A program made the translations under genes and the position numbers. A DNA stretch of 56,486 bases, from the NCBI GenBank assembly GCA_036725345.1, contig DAIMEJ010000018.1, forward strand, positions 1-56,486, given 5' to 3'. Under the pieces are notes generated by a model. The model was not told where the DNA came from. It made no database searches and was given only the letters and a program-made list of their open reading frames with translations. The stretch is from JAPLJU01 sp036725345 (GTDB lineage: Bacteria > Desulfobacterota > Syntrophia > Syntrophales > UBA2192). Below are positions 41,684 to 50,679 of this stretch, piece after piece; positions within the stretch are counted from its first letter, which is position 1, and each line of letters begins with the position of its first letter.

Positions 41684-43483
41684 GTGTTAAAGGGAAAGAA
41701 GAAGGAAAACGAAGGAGCACGGATATCCCCTGATGAACTGCTGTCCGTCATGGGCCGTACCCCCGCCGATAACCTCGAGGGGCTTGAGACATCCTATCCG
41801 TGGAAGAGCAAGATCACCGGTCAGATGATCAGCGCCCTTTTCAAGCAGCAGAAAGCACTTGAAGCCATCAGCAAGGACCCGGTCCACTGGGGTCCCCTGT
41901 CCTTTACGGCGTCGATCCAGAACGCCATGATCGAACGGTTCCTGACGGGGCCCATCAAGGCCCATGCGCGCCTTGCCGCCAGGGCGGGAAGAAACCCGGA
42001 CTTTTTCGGGGACATGAACGGCTGGATTTACAAGAACTACGCCCGGCTGCTTCACAGCCTGACCGGCTATTTCATCACGAACGGGCATTTCGATCGCGGG
42101 AAAGCGCGGCTGGTTTCTTCCTCGCCGGAAGGCCAGGCCTTCCTGCGGGAATACATCGATGAATTTTTGTATCTGGAGAGGAACTACAGCTCCATCGGAC
42201 TGACACGGCTCAAGGCGATGAAGGACCTCCTCAAGAGCCTCCTGATGGTCATTACGGAAAAACCGCTTACGGGGGAGCCCCTTCCTTTCATGGAGGGAAC
42301 CTGCAGCGGGTTGTCGCCGCAGACCGTGGAAAAGTATCTCGAAGAGAACCGGCAAAGATTGGAAAACCTGCACCATGAGAAGGCCTTTGACCTGAAGGAA
42401 TTCTCTGAATGGTCGACCCTGGGCAAGATCGGTTATTCATCCTTCGAAGTGGTGGAGGGATCGAAGTTGCATAGTGTGACGCTCCGGTATTACCCCCTGC
42501 CGCCGGATGTGAAGCCCAACGGCAAAGTCCTCTACATGGCCACGCCCCTCATCAACAAGCCCGAGATCTTTGACCTGGCCAGGGGCAAATCCGTCATCGA
42601 GGGGATGCTGAAGGAAGGGTTTCAAATTTACCTTGCGGATCACGGCGAAGCGGAGCCGGATGACGCGGAACTGGGCCTTGATTTTTACGGTAGAACGGTT
42701 CCCGATACGTACCTGGATCTGATCAAGGCGCGCCACCCGGGTCAGGAGATTCACGTGATGGGATACTGCATGGGAGGAACCATCATCCTTCCTTACCTGG
42801 CCAGACGTGCGGAGGAGCGCCTCGCCAGGGGGGAGACTATGGATATCCGGAAGGTCGTCCTGATGGCCTCGCCCGTGTTGTTTGACGACGGCCTGAGCGG
42901 GCACGGAGCCATGCGGGAGGTCATCCGGGGGAGTTACGACCCGGTTCTCATGGAAGCGCTGTACAAATCGGTGAACATTCCGCCCCAGCTTATCGAAGCC
43001 GGAATGAACGAGATCCAGCCGGGCGTCCAGTATACCGTTTCCCTGGGATTCTACGGCAGGGCCTGTCGCCTGGATGCCATTCACGACTCGGCCCATTTCC
43101 TCTACTGGTTGACGCACGGCACGAAGTTTCCCGCCAGGGCCCACGGGGAGTGGATTACGAAATTCTTTCTCGGTAATGAGCTCTGGGAGGGGAAATACCA
43201 GCTTTCTTCATCCAATCCCGCCCTGGACGGCAAGCCCGTCGACATGGGCGCACTGCGTGAAGGGGGCGTGATGCTCTTCGATTACAGGGGCACGAGGGAT
43301 CCCATTGCCCCGCCGGGTTCGTGCCGGGCAAGCGAAAAATGGGGACAGATACAGGATGGGAATATCCAGGTGGAAAGGGGCGGGCTGAACCGGACCATCG
43401 AAAAGAATATCGGTCACATCTTTGTCGTGAGCAAGAAACTCCTGTCGGAGTTTCTCGAGATGGCTGCGGCGTTTCTCAAATGA
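41684..43483 (+). CDS. phaC: PHA synthase-like alpha/beta hydrolase
   Basis: The 599-residue protein resembles polyhydroxyalkanoate synthases. The lipase-box variant GYCMGGT places a Cys nucleophile in the middle, followed by catalytic RDPIAPPGS (Asp) and NIGHIFVVSK (His). The N-terminal 180 residues are a PhaC-type helical region (WGPLSFTASIQNAMIERFLT). The size fits class I PhaC, but the partner gene facing it is PhaE-like, as in class III. It could polymerise 3-hydroxyacyl-CoA, or be a related acyl-transferase. The GTG at 41684 has GAGGAGGA about 9 bases upstream. Confidence 0.72.
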   Translation: MLKGKKKENEGARISPDELLSVMGRTPADNLEGLETSYPWKSKITGQMISALFKQQKALEAISKDPVHWGPLSFTASIQNAMIERFLTGPIKAHARLAARAGRNPDFFGDMNGWIYKNYARLLHSLTGYFITNGHFDRGKARLVSSSPEGQAFLREYIDEFLYLERNYSSIGLTRLKAMKDLLKSLLMVITEKPLTGEPLPFMEGTCSGLSPQTVEKYLEENRQRLENLHHEKAFDLKEFSEWSTLGKIGYSSFEVVEGSKLHSVTLRYYPLPPDVKPNGKVLYMATPLINKPEIFDLARGKSVIEGMLKEGFQIYLADHGEAEPDDAELGLDFYGRTVPDTYLDLIKARHPGQEIHVMGYCMGGTIILPYLARRAEERLARGETMDIRKVVLMASPVLFDDGLSGHGAMREVIRGSYDPVLMEALYKSVNIPPQLIEAGMNEIQPGVQYTVSLGFYGRACRLDAIHDSAHFLYWLTHGTKFPARAHGEWITKFFLGNELWEGKYQLSSSNPALDGKPVDMGALREGGVMLFDYRGTRDPIAPPGSCRASEKWGQIQDGNIQVERGGLNRTIEKNIGHIFVVSKKLLSEFLEMAAAFLK

Positions 43484-43513
43484 GAAAAGGAGGCTTTCAG
43501 CCTCCTTTTCTCA
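43481..43513. terminator. Perfect bidirectional terminator between phaC and the PhaE-like gene
   Basis: A perfect 15-bp stem (TGAGAAAAGGAGGCT with AGCCTCCTTTTCTCA) and a 3-base loop, with A/T-rich arms on both sides, lies exactly between two convergent stops. It can terminate both transcripts. Confidence 0.9.
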
Positions 43514-43535
43514 TTTCAATTCTCGCATGCCGCGC

Positions 43536-44171
43536 TTACTCTTTGGACTTCGTTCCGCCTTTTTTCGGTGCGGCTTTTTCCTTCCCGAAGAGGGATTTCC
43601 AGAGCTGAAAGTAAGCCCTGGTCTGACCGGCAACAAAGTTTGACCACTCATCGATGAATGCTTCCGTCGATTCCATGCAGACCTTCATGACCTTTTCGGG
43701 TTGTTCCCCCTTCGCCCCGCCTGAACGGCCAGCTTCGGCCATTTTCTCCAGGTTGCTCAGCCACGCCGAGTAGACCTTCGCGTAGCTTTCCTGCCATCCG
43801 CGGGAGAATTTGACGAACTCGTCGATTCCCTGAAAAGATGGGACCGCCCCGACAGGTATGGACGAAAAGGATTGCTGCCAGGTCCGGAAGGTCTCGTCCC
43901 AGGGGGCCTTGTCGTAGGAAGGTGAAAATCCGTACATTTTCATGGGCTGCATGAACATCTCGAAGAGGTCTTTGTAAATCCCGCCGAATGAATCGGACCA
44001 TTTCTTCATGATATCCTCCGGCCTGTCCTTGGCGGAAGTCTCCGCCGCATCCATCCAGGCCTTGGTCATCTTGCCGTACATGTCGAGACCTTTGGACATC
44101 ATATCGAACCCCTCTTTGGGCCAGTGCGCGAAAAAGTCCGCCCAGGGCCCCTTGTCTTCCTGCATTGCCAT
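43536..44171 (-). CDS. PhaE-like/phasin-like protein
   Basis: The 211-residue helical protein is rich in Trp, Lys and Met, with WADFFAHWPKEGFDMMSKGL, WDETFRTWQQSFSSIP and SYAKVYSAWLSNLEKMAEAG. The pattern resembles the N-terminal half of PhaE, the class III PHA synthase subunit, or a granule phasin. An AAAGGAGGTAG ribosome-binding site is 6 bases before ATG 44171. The C-terminus is a Lys-rich tail (KKGGTKSKE). Facing the PHA synthase-like gene, it is the likely partner or granule protein. The call depends on composition and context. Confidence 0.6.
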   Translation of the reverse strand: MAMQEDKGPWADFFAHWPKEGFDMMSKGLDMYGKMTKAWMDAAETSAKDRPEDIMKKWSDSFGGIYKDLFEMFMQPMKMYGFSPSYDKAPWDETFRTWQQSFSSIPVGAVPSFQGIDEFVKFSRGWQESYAKVYSAWLSNLEKMAEAGRSGGAKGEQPEKVMKVCMESTEAFIDEWSNFVAGQTRAYFQLWKSLFGKEKAAPKKGGTKSKE

Positions 44172-44338
44172 AAAACTACCTCCTTTCCTGTAGGCTGAAT
44201 ATTGACTTTGCGATTAATGCCACTCTTACGAAGAAATAACAATACTTAATTATTTCAAGGGAACTATCAGGTCAGTTCCCGTATAACAGAATAACACTTT
44301 TTAATGATTCCGCCATAACCCTCGAAGGAGTCCCGCTT

Positions 44339-45832
44339 TCAGGCGGGAGAGTTTGAAAATGTGCGGATCCGGCGCAAGAGAAGATGGAGGAAGAAAAATA
44401 TCGGCAGAAGGATGAGGACCGCGGGGTACAGGATCAAGTGAACGAGAGGAACGACCAGTGCCCTTAATATCGTTTTCAGGAGATCGTGTTGCCGGATCAT
44501 TTCCACCAGGCCGGGGGAGAGTTTGTAGTAATACTTTACGAAGGCCCTTCCCATGGCGCTTTTCATGAGGATCCTGTCACGGAAAGCCCTCAGCCTGCTT
44601 ATATGGCCATCATAGGGTGTTCCCGTGAGGATATACGACACGGCACAGAAGAAGAGGTCATCGTCGTCGTCATCATCCGTAACACCCGTCCTCGCCGAAG
44701 CCTCGTTTGAATAGGGTGAGTATTCTTCAGAGTTGTAGGCCCTGACGCGGTAATAGTACCTTGTGTAAGCATCCAGCCCCGTGTCCTGGTAGTGGGTGAT
44801 GTTCAAACCCACCCTGTAGATCTCGGCGAAAGCGCTGGACGATGTCCTCCGCTCGATCACGAAACCCGTCTCGTTTCCGGAGTTGTCCGTCCAGGAGAGG
44901 TTGATCTGGTGAAGACCGGCGGCGCTTGCGTTGAGAAAGGCGGGGGTCGTGATGGCGCCGACAATGGGGATCGCCATGCCGCCGGCCGGGGCGTCATAGG
45001 CGGAGTAGGTCACAACCACGCCCGCGTCCACGGAAAGAGGCCCGTAGGGTTTCTGGCCGATCAACCGGTGGTCGGAGGTTCGGATTTCGGAAAGAAAACC
45101 ATCCCCGGCATGCTGGACATAGACAAGGGTCCCGTCGGGCGAGAAGGCCATCCCCGATGGTTCCAGGCCGAGTTCGACCGAGCCTGTTGCGGATAGATCC
45201 CTTGTGTCGATGGCGAGGGCGAGGGTCTTCGTCGATGAGCGACCCGTCACGTAGAGAAAGTCGCCCCCCGGCGCGACCCTGATGCCCGAGGGTTCGAAAT
45301 CGCTCCCGAGTTCGATGACACCGGACGGCGTGAGGTCCCGGGTGTCGATGACGGTCAACGTCCCCGGGGCGGCACTGGTGATGAAGAGCGTGAGTCCGTC
45401 CGGCGCGAGGGCAAGGCCCGCCGGTTCCACGACGGATAAGAGCGATTCCCTGATGGTATCGTCCGCCGTCCCGATAATCTCGATGCCGTCGCGACAGGCG
45501 ACGTAAAGCGATTCTCCGTCCGGAGAGACCGCGATGTCCACCGGGGCGGAGGCAGTGGCGATCGAGTTTCGCACGCTGAAATCCTCGGTCGACAGCACCA
45601 GGATAGTGTCTTCCAGTGCTTGGGCAACGTAGAGGAGGCGTCCATCGTGTGAAAGGGCAAGGCCCTGAGGTCCTCCCCCGGTCGGGATGGTCCGGAGCAG
45701 CGCCCCGGTGGAAACATCGATGACGGAAACTGTATTTTCTGATCGATTCGATACGAAAGCCGTCGTGCCGGCATCCGCTCCCGCTGCAAGGCAGACCAGG
45801 ATCCCGATTATTAGAGCGAGGCGAGAGAGCAT
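44339..45832 (-). CDS. Secreted YVTN-type beta-propeller with FN3 domain and CFI-box-like C-terminus
   Basis: The 497-residue protein has a signal peptide (LSRLALIIGILVCLAAGADA). Residues 25-280 are a seven-bladed YVTN/NHL-type propeller with repeats like VSNRSENTVSVIDVSTGALL and ADGSLY-type turns (VSPDGESLYVACRDG, ALAPDGLTLFIT). An FN3 domain spans about 305-390 (INLSWTDNSGNETGFVIERR). The tail, reading RDRILMKSAMGRAFVKYYYK and then LSPGLVEMI plus a hydrophobic stretch, matches the CFI-box C-terminal domain of exported proteins in a divergent form (CAVSY-TGTPYDG in place of CFIATAAYGS). It is probably anchored or sorted by this end. AAAGGACAGGG precedes ATG 45832. Confidence 0.82.
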   Translation of the reverse strand: MLSRLALIIGILVCLAAGADAGTTAFVSNRSENTVSVIDVSTGALLRTIPTGGGPQGLALSHDGRLLYVAQALEDTILVLSTEDFSVRNSIATASAPVDIAVSPDGESLYVACRDGIEIIGTADDTIRESLLSVVEPAGLALAPDGLTLFITSAAPGTLTVIDTRDLTPSGVIELGSDFEPSGIRVAPGGDFLYVTGRSSTKTLALAIDTRDLSATGSVELGLEPSGMAFSPDGTLVYVQHAGDGFLSEIRTSDHRLIGQKPYGPLSVDAGVVVTYSAYDAPAGGMAIPIVGAITTPAFLNASAAGLHQINLSWTDNSGNETGFVIERRTSSSAFAEIYRVGLNITHYQDTGLDAYTRYYYRVRAYNSEEYSPYSNEASARTGVTDDDDDDDLFFCAVSYILTGTPYDGHISRLRAFRDRILMKSAMGRAFVKYYYKLSPGLVEMIRQHDLLKTILRALVVPLVHLILYPAVLILLPIFFFLHLLLRRIRTFSNSPA

Positions 45833-46235
45833 CCCTGTCCTTTCTGACAGCATTTCGTCCATCCCAGCCGGTTTAATTTTTACGGTGTAAATAATAGCAT
45901 ATTTCGAGGCTATCCAAAACGGGATTTCTGCGGACTTCATGGAATGGGCGGGGTGTTAAGGGATAGAGCATCTGACATATCGAAATAAATCAATAAGAAC
46001 AAAGTATTATAGTCTGCCCCGCCCCGCTCATGTCCGACCTCGGCTAAGACGACGAATGGTTTCTATCGCGGGTTTCGGACTGCGGTCAGATTGATGCCGC
46101 CCCCGGCAAAAGGGCATCTCTCGAGGTTGCCGCCGATACCGTTTAGTGAGTGCAATCAAGCCGCTTGGCAGAGCTTCTGCGGTTTTGCTCACGGGACAAT
46201 GCATTTTTCAAAAAAACAAGTTATAAAAGTCTAAT
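45833..46235. other. 403-base intergenic region upstream of the propeller gene
   Basis: It should contain the promoter of the propeller gene and the terminator of the M23 peptidase. I see no gene, repeat or RNA in it. Confidence 0.45.
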
Positions 46236-47486
46236 TCACCGGGCGGCCCTTTCCATTTCCAGGCGGGCCTCTGCCATGTCCGTCGGACGGATGGATGCCA
46301 TCTGCCCGTCCAGCCGATCCCTGTGGTTCTTGAATTCGGACATCCATTCTTTCGGGACGGGTTCTCCCCTCGGTATCTCGGCTTTGCGGGGATTGACGGG
46401 ACTGTGGTTCCTCCTCAGCTCGAAGTGGAGGTGCGGTCCCGTGGACATGCCCGATGAACCCACGTGGCCGATGACCTGCCCCTGGGTGACGTTTACGCCG
46501 TTTCTGACCTTTATCCTCGAAAGATGGCCGTAGTATGTTTGATAGCCGTTGCCGTGCCGGAGGATCACGAGCCTGCCATACTGCCCTTTGTGTCCCGCGA
46601 AGGTGACCTTGCCGTCTGCCATGGCGGAAACCGGCGTCCCCGCCGGCGCGACATAATCCAGCCCATGGTGGGGCCTGCGGATTTTTGAAATGGGGTGGAG
46701 ACGGGACCTCGAAAAACCGGAGCTGATGTGCCGGAAACTCAAAGGCGCCTTCAGGAACTGCTTTCTCATGGAGTTGCCCTCGGCGTCATAATAGGCGGCC
46801 TTGCCGCTTATTTCGAATCGGTATGCCCGAAAGGACTGCCCGTCGTTGAGGAATTCCGCCATGAGGATATCGCCGTACTTTTTGAATTGCCCGTCGCGAA
46901 AGAGCCCTTCGACGACCACCCGGTAGCTGTCTCCCTTGCGGAGGTCCGTGTTGAAGTCGATGTCCCAGGCAAAGACGTCGGACAGGTTGAGCGCCAGGAT
47001 GAGGCCCTCGCGATCTTCTCCGAAAGAGGCAATCAGGTTTTCCTCGATGACGCCTGCCACGCAGAGGGGCCGTCTCTCGTATTCCAGATCGATCCTCTCT
47101 GCGCGAAAACCGGCCGCCTGGCGTGTGACGTTCACGAAGGCATCGTCATTGATCCAGTACTCGAAGGCAGTGACCCGGTTACCGCCGTCAACGATGATCC
47201 GGTAGGGCTGTCCGGGCAGAAGACTGCTCAGTCTGTGAACGCCCGCCATGGATTCCTTCAGCAGGGACAGATCCTCCAGGTCGAGTTCGCTCCGCTTGAA
47301 GATGTCGAAGAGCGTCTCACCCTTCCGGATGAATCCGCTGATCTCGACTTTCGCACGGTCCGTTTGTTCCGGTACGGGGAAAGTCTTGAGGAGACCGAGG
47401 AGGAGCGGGAGTGAGGCGAGCAGGAAAACCGCCGCGGCTATGAAGACCCCCTTTAATATCGTTCTTGGAGACATCTTGGAGAGCAT
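46236..47486 (-). CDS. M23 family peptidase (MepM-like murein endopeptidase)
   Basis: The 416-residue protein has one N-terminal TM helix (TILKGVFIAAAVFLLASLPL), then a LysM/OapA-like segment (ISGFIRKGETLFDIFKRSEL and LPGQPYRIIVDG) and a C-terminal M23 domain: HHGLDYVAPAGTPVSAMADG with the H-x3-D metal site, TYYGHL, and GPHLHFEL giving H-x-H. It would cut peptidoglycan cross-bridges in the periplasm. It is divergent from the HtrA-like gene and likely serves envelope growth or remodelling. Confidence 0.9.
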   Translation of the reverse strand: MLSKMSPRTILKGVFIAAAVFLLASLPLLLGLLKTFPVPEQTDRAKVEISGFIRKGETLFDIFKRSELDLEDLSLLKESMAGVHRLSSLLPGQPYRIIVDGGNRVTAFEYWINDDAFVNVTRQAAGFRAERIDLEYERRPLCVAGVIEENLIASFGEDREGLILALNLSDVFAWDIDFNTDLRKGDSYRVVVEGLFRDGQFKKYGDILMAEFLNDGQSFRAYRFEISGKAAYYDAEGNSMRKQFLKAPLSFRHISSGFSRSRLHPISKIRRPHHGLDYVAPAGTPVSAMADGKVTFAGHKGQYGRLVILRHGNGYQTYYGHLSRIKVRNGVNVTQGQVIGHVGSSGMSTGPHLHFELRRNHSPVNPRKAEIPRGEPVPKEWMSEFKNHRDRLDGQMASIRPTDMAEARLEMERAAR

Positions 47487-47755
47487 ACGGGCCTATCCAT
47501 CCTCGCTTTCACGACGTCTTGGAAGGAATGAAATACCAAAGACTTCGTGTCCCATAACCAAAATCGACGACATTTTCAATAAAAACAATCCGGCGAACGC
47601 GATTCGGTCTTGCGGCGGTGAGGGGCCTCGCGTATCCGGATCGAAAGATGGACAAACCTTTTGTGTTTATTTCAACGACTGGAGGTGTTATTTATAACCT
47701 TAAAGATCGGCCCGATACAGGCCTTTCTCACCCCTTCGGGAAGGAGATGATTTTC

Positions 47756-48532
47756 ATGAAGACGAAAGGGTTCCATTTCATTCTTTTATCAGCCCTTCTG
47801 TTCGCGGGGGCCTGCGCCGGCGTGACAAGCACGCGGGAGACACCCGTCGTCCATGTGATAAAACAAAACGCGGCAGTGGTGGTCAACTTGAGAACGGAGA
47901 GCATCGTGGACCTGAAGGAACACCCGCAGTGGGGCAGATACGGTGAACAGCTGGACCGTTATTTCAAACAGTATTTCGGCGAAAATTATTCGAAGGGCAC
48001 TCTCAAGCTCAAGAGCCTGGGCTCCGGCGTGATCATCAGTGACAAGGGGCTCATCGTGACGAACGCCCACGTCGTTCAGAGGGCCTCGTCCATCTATGTG
48101 GTGTTCCGAGACGGCACCGTGTCGGAGGGGCGGATCGCGAGGGTCAGCACGGTGGATGACCTCGCGGTGATCCGGGCGGACATCCGGCAGCCCGTCCGGC
48201 AGGTGAAAATTGCGGACATGAAGGATCTGATGATCGGAGAGACGGTCATCGCGATCGGGAACCCCCTCGGCCTGGAGAATTCCGTGACCGTCGGCGTCCT
48301 CAGCGGTGTCAACCGGGTGTTCAAGAACCTCGAGTGCGAGTATGAATGCCAGGGGCTTCTGCAGATCGACGCCCCCATCAACCCCGGAAACAGCGGGGGT
48401 GCTCTTTTCAATGCGGACGGGGAACTCGTGGGCATCAACCTGGCCGTCGTCGCGGGGGCTCAGAACATCGGCTTTGCCGTCCCCGCCGGCAGGGTGATGC
48501 GGCTCCTGGAGGAGATCGAGAAAGAAAAATAG
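47756..48532 (+). CDS. HtrA/DegP-type trypsin-like serine protease, lipoprotein, no PDZ
   Basis: The 258-residue protein has a lipoprotein signal with lipobox FAGAC near residue 21. The protease domain has His in GLIVTNAHVV, Asp in VDDLAVIRAD and Ser in INPGNSGGALFNADG, with AIGNPLGLENSVTVG and GVLSG. It ends at the protease domain (GFAVPAGRVMRLLEEIEKEK) with no PDZ domain, unlike DegP/DegS. ATG 47756 has AAGGAG 9 bases upstream; ATG 47747 is close by. It probably acts in the periplasm on misfolded or signalling substrates. It is divergent from the M23 peptidase. Confidence 0.88.
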   Translation: MKTKGFHFILLSALLFAGACAGVTSTRETPVVHVIKQNAAVVVNLRTESIVDLKEHPQWGRYGEQLDRYFKQYFGENYSKGTLKLKSLGSGVIISDKGLIVTNAHVVQRASSIYVVFRDGTVSEGRIARVSTVDDLAVIRADIRQPVRQVKIADMKDLMIGETVIAIGNPLGLENSVTVGVLSGVNRVFKNLECEYECQGLLQIDAPINPGNSGGALFNADGELVGINLAVVAGAQNIGFAVPAGRVMRLLEEIEKEK

Positions 48533-48565
48533 GCTGTCGGACCTGAGTCTGCCCATTCGACAAAA

Positions 48566-48591
48566 AGGCAGGGCCCTTTCCGGCCCTGCCT
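48566..48591 (-). terminator. GGCAGGGCC stem-loop after htrA-like and beta-barrel genes
   Basis: AGGCAGGGCC (48566-48575) pairs with GGCCCTGCCT (48582-48591), 10 bp with a 6-base loop. Reading on the minus strand it is followed by TTTTTGTC, so it best serves the minus-strand beta-barrel gene. It is one of the recurrent CAGGGCC-type stem-loops. Confidence 0.75.
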
Positions 48592-48635
48592 CTGCATTCC
48601 CTGTATTTTGGGGATCCTGTCAATATTGAGACAGA

Positions 48636-49286
48636 CTAAAAGTGGAAGTTCAAACCGATCGTGGCAATATGCGACTTGAATTCCACATCTGAAACGCCGA
48701 ATTCGGGCTCCGTCCAGAAATAACGGTAGCCCAGGTCCAGTTCCAGTGACGGAGCGATCTCGAAGGTAAGCCCCGCCAGAAACTGCCAGGCGAATGACGT
48801 GTCGTCGTCATCATAGGTTGCTGCGAGAACGCCGTCCGCGTATTCCTTGCCATCCAACGTAACGCTAGACCACCCGATGCCGAAACCGGCGTAAGGGTGA
48901 ATTCGCCCCTCCGGATACCTGAAAAGGAGGTTGAACATGAAATTGGCGAGGGTGGCGTCGCCTTCCTCTTCTCCTCTGAAGGGGGTTGTAAAAACCGCCT
49001 GACGGTCGTAATCGTTCCACATGCCGTTCAGCTCAAATTCCAGGGCGAGGAACCGGGCCCCCGGGGGGATGTAACCGAACTTGACCCCGAGCATCCCGCC
49101 GTTGTCGAGGTCGATGTGGTAGTCACCTACTGCCGATGAGCTGACCTCCATGTCTTCCGGCATGGTGTACCCGCCGAAAACGCCCACGTAGAATGGTCTG
49201 TATTGCGCCTTGACGTCTCCGGCGGGCAGTAGGACTATGAAGAGTGAAATCAAAAGAACGGAAACTGCGAACCTTGCCTTACTCAT
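48636..49286 (-). CDS. Outer-membrane beta-barrel protein (OmpA-like/porin-family)
   Basis: The 216-residue exported protein has a signal peptide (FAVSVLLISLFIVLLPAGDV then KAQ) and a mature part with alternating strands: YVGVFGGYTMPEDMEV, GMLGVKFGYIPPG, YPYAGFGIGWSSV and a final IATIGLNFHF with terminal Phe, the outer-membrane insertion signal. The acidic DDDDT loop may bind metal. It is small, like the eight-stranded opacity/OmpW-type barrels. Function unknown. Confidence 0.85.
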   Translation of the reverse strand: MSKARFAVSVLLISLFIVLLPAGDVKAQYRPFYVGVFGGYTMPEDMEVSSSAVGDYHIDLDNGGMLGVKFGYIPPGARFLALEFELNGMWNDYDRQAVFTTPFRGEEEGDATLANFMFNLLFRYPEGRIHPYAGFGIGWSSVTLDGKEYADGVLAATYDDDDTSFAWQFLAGLTFEIAPSLELDLGYRYFWTEPEFGVSDVEFKSHIATIGLNFHF

Positions 49287-49365
49287 GAGACAACCCTCCT
49301 TTCAAAGCAGTTTACAATTTCTTTTTTACGCTCGTTCAGCACGATTCGTAAATCTAATCTCTTCG

Positions 49366-49677
49366 TCACCTGCCGTATACCCATGGCCCGCCGGGTGCCC
49401 GGTGGTGCGGCACATAGACTTGTCTGTACGGCCCGTGTTTCACATGACCGGGCGGTACGTGATAGTAAACGGGCTGGGGCATGACATACACGGGAGCGGG
49501 CCGGACCACTATCGGCTGCGGGTAAATGACCGCCGGTCTGTAGTAGAAGTCCCCGATGCCGATTTGCCCGTAGAATCCGGGCTGGGCGATGCTGACGTAC
49601 ACACCCACATTGGCTGCCTGTGCCGGGGCGGCAATGAGGAGTGTCATGATGCCGATGATGATCAGAAAACGTTTCAT
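49366..49677 (-). CDS. Small exported Pro/Tyr-rich protein
   Basis: The 103-residue protein has a clear signal peptide (MKRFLIIIGIMTLLIAAPAQ ending AQA). The mature part is rich in Pro, Tyr and Val: YYRPAVIYPQPIVVRPAPVY, with HVPPGHVKHGPYRQ. This resembles small periplasmic proteins of the YXWGXW/PXPV type found near envelope genes. The ATG at 49677 has AAAGGAG upstream; longer frames to 49728 have none. It is next to the beta-barrel gene on the same strand. Function unknown. Confidence 0.7.
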   Translation of the reverse strand: MKRFLIIIGIMTLLIAAPAQAANVGVYVSIAQPGFYGQIGIGDFYYRPAVIYPQPIVVRPAPVYVMPQPVYYHVPPGHVKHGPYRQVYVPHHRAPGGPWVYGR

Positions 49678-49802
49678 GGTAATCTCCTTTTGTAGGCGTT
49701 CGATGCTTCTGCCCTTTTCGGACAACATGGACCCGATGTCTCCCGGGTCTTTTTGTCCGGTATAACGATTGAGACGCCATTCGGTTTACAAAAGGGGATA
49801 CC

Positions 49803-49889
49803 AAAAAAGGGGACAGGCTACTTTTTTCATGGCGTAGTTAAATACAAAAAATTACAGCAGAACAAAAAAAGTAGCCTGTCCCCTTTTTT
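49803..49889. repeat. 25-bp perfect inverted repeat with 37-bp spacer
   Basis: Arms at 49803-49827 and 49865-49889 are exact complements, each with six A's, the GGGGACAGGCTAC core and six T's. It lies just after the Sel1 gene stop (minus strand) and could act as its terminator. The GGGGACAGGCTAC core with poly-A/T edges resembles palindromes left by REP-type elements, but no transposase is present. Confidence 0.8.
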
Positions 49890-50679
49890 ATGTTCGTGTT
49901 TTCCACTCCCTTAATAATTTCTCCGCCTCCGATTTTTGCTCTTTTGTCATTTTCTTCGTCATGAGCTTCCCGCTGGTCGCTGCGCCGGATACCCCCTGCG
50001 CGGCGGCAAGGTTAAACCACATGTACGCCATGACGTAATCCACGGGCACTCCGAGACCTTTCGCGTACATCACGCCGAGGTTGTACTGCGCCCTTGGCAT
50101 GCCCTGATCGGCGGCCAGGCCGTACCAGTATGAAGCCTCGGCATAGTCCTGCGTGACGCCGAGGCCCTTTTCATAGATGGTCCCGAGGTTGTATTGGCTC
50201 GTGCGATCACCCTTTTCCGCCGCACTGTGAAACCAGCTGATGGCCTGTCCGTAGTCCTTCAGAACCCCCCGGCCTTCAAAATACAGGGCCCCCAGTTTGG
50301 CCTGTGCTTCCTTCAGTCCCTTTTCGGCGGCTTGACGGTACCAGTATTCGGCTCTTGAATAGTCCTGCTGAACTCCTTTGCCTTCGAGATATAAAGACCC
50401 CAGGTGATATTGGGCGTGGGCGTAACCTTGCGATGCAGAGACGCTGTACCATTTTTTCGCCATGGTGTAGTTTACGGGGATGCCCCTGCCGGAGTGGTAC
50501 ATGAAACCCAGGAAAAATTGTGATTTCGGGTGATCCGGATCATTCATGAATTCTTTGAAGGCGGTCTTGTAATCATTCTCACAGTAGGCCTCAAAGCCCT
50601 TTTCGTAGTCGCCTGCGGAGAAAGGCGGCATTGCCAGATTCAGGATAAGAACCGTCAGGATACAGATGCAGTATTTCAT
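49888..50679 (-). CDS. Sel1-repeat (TPR-like) protein
   Basis: The 263-residue protein has a signal peptide (YCICILTVLILNLAMPPFSA) and then about five Sel1 repeats, each close to AQYxLGxLYxxGxGVxxDY, a pattern of protein-protein interaction solenoids. Examples are AQYHLGSLYLEGKGVQQDYS and SQYNLGTIYEKGLGVTQDYA. The C-terminus is Lys/Glu-rich. Such exported Sel1 proteins often assemble or regulate envelope complexes. The ATG at 50679 has GAGG 6 bases upstream and starts the signal peptide; longer frames up to 50781 would hide it. No partner is apparent. Confidence 0.85.
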   Translation of the reverse strand: MKYCICILTVLILNLAMPPFSAGDYEKGFEAYCENDYKTAFKEFMNDPDHPKSQFFLGFMYHSGRGIPVNYTMAKKWYSVSASQGYAHAQYHLGSLYLEGKGVQQDYSRAEYWYRQAAEKGLKEAQAKLGALYFEGRGVLKDYGQAISWFHSAAEKGDRTSQYNLGTIYEKGLGVTQDYAEASYWYGLAADQGMPRAQYNLGVMYAKGLGVPVDYVMAYMWFNLAAAQGVSGAATSGKLMTKKMTKEQKSEAEKLLREWKTRT

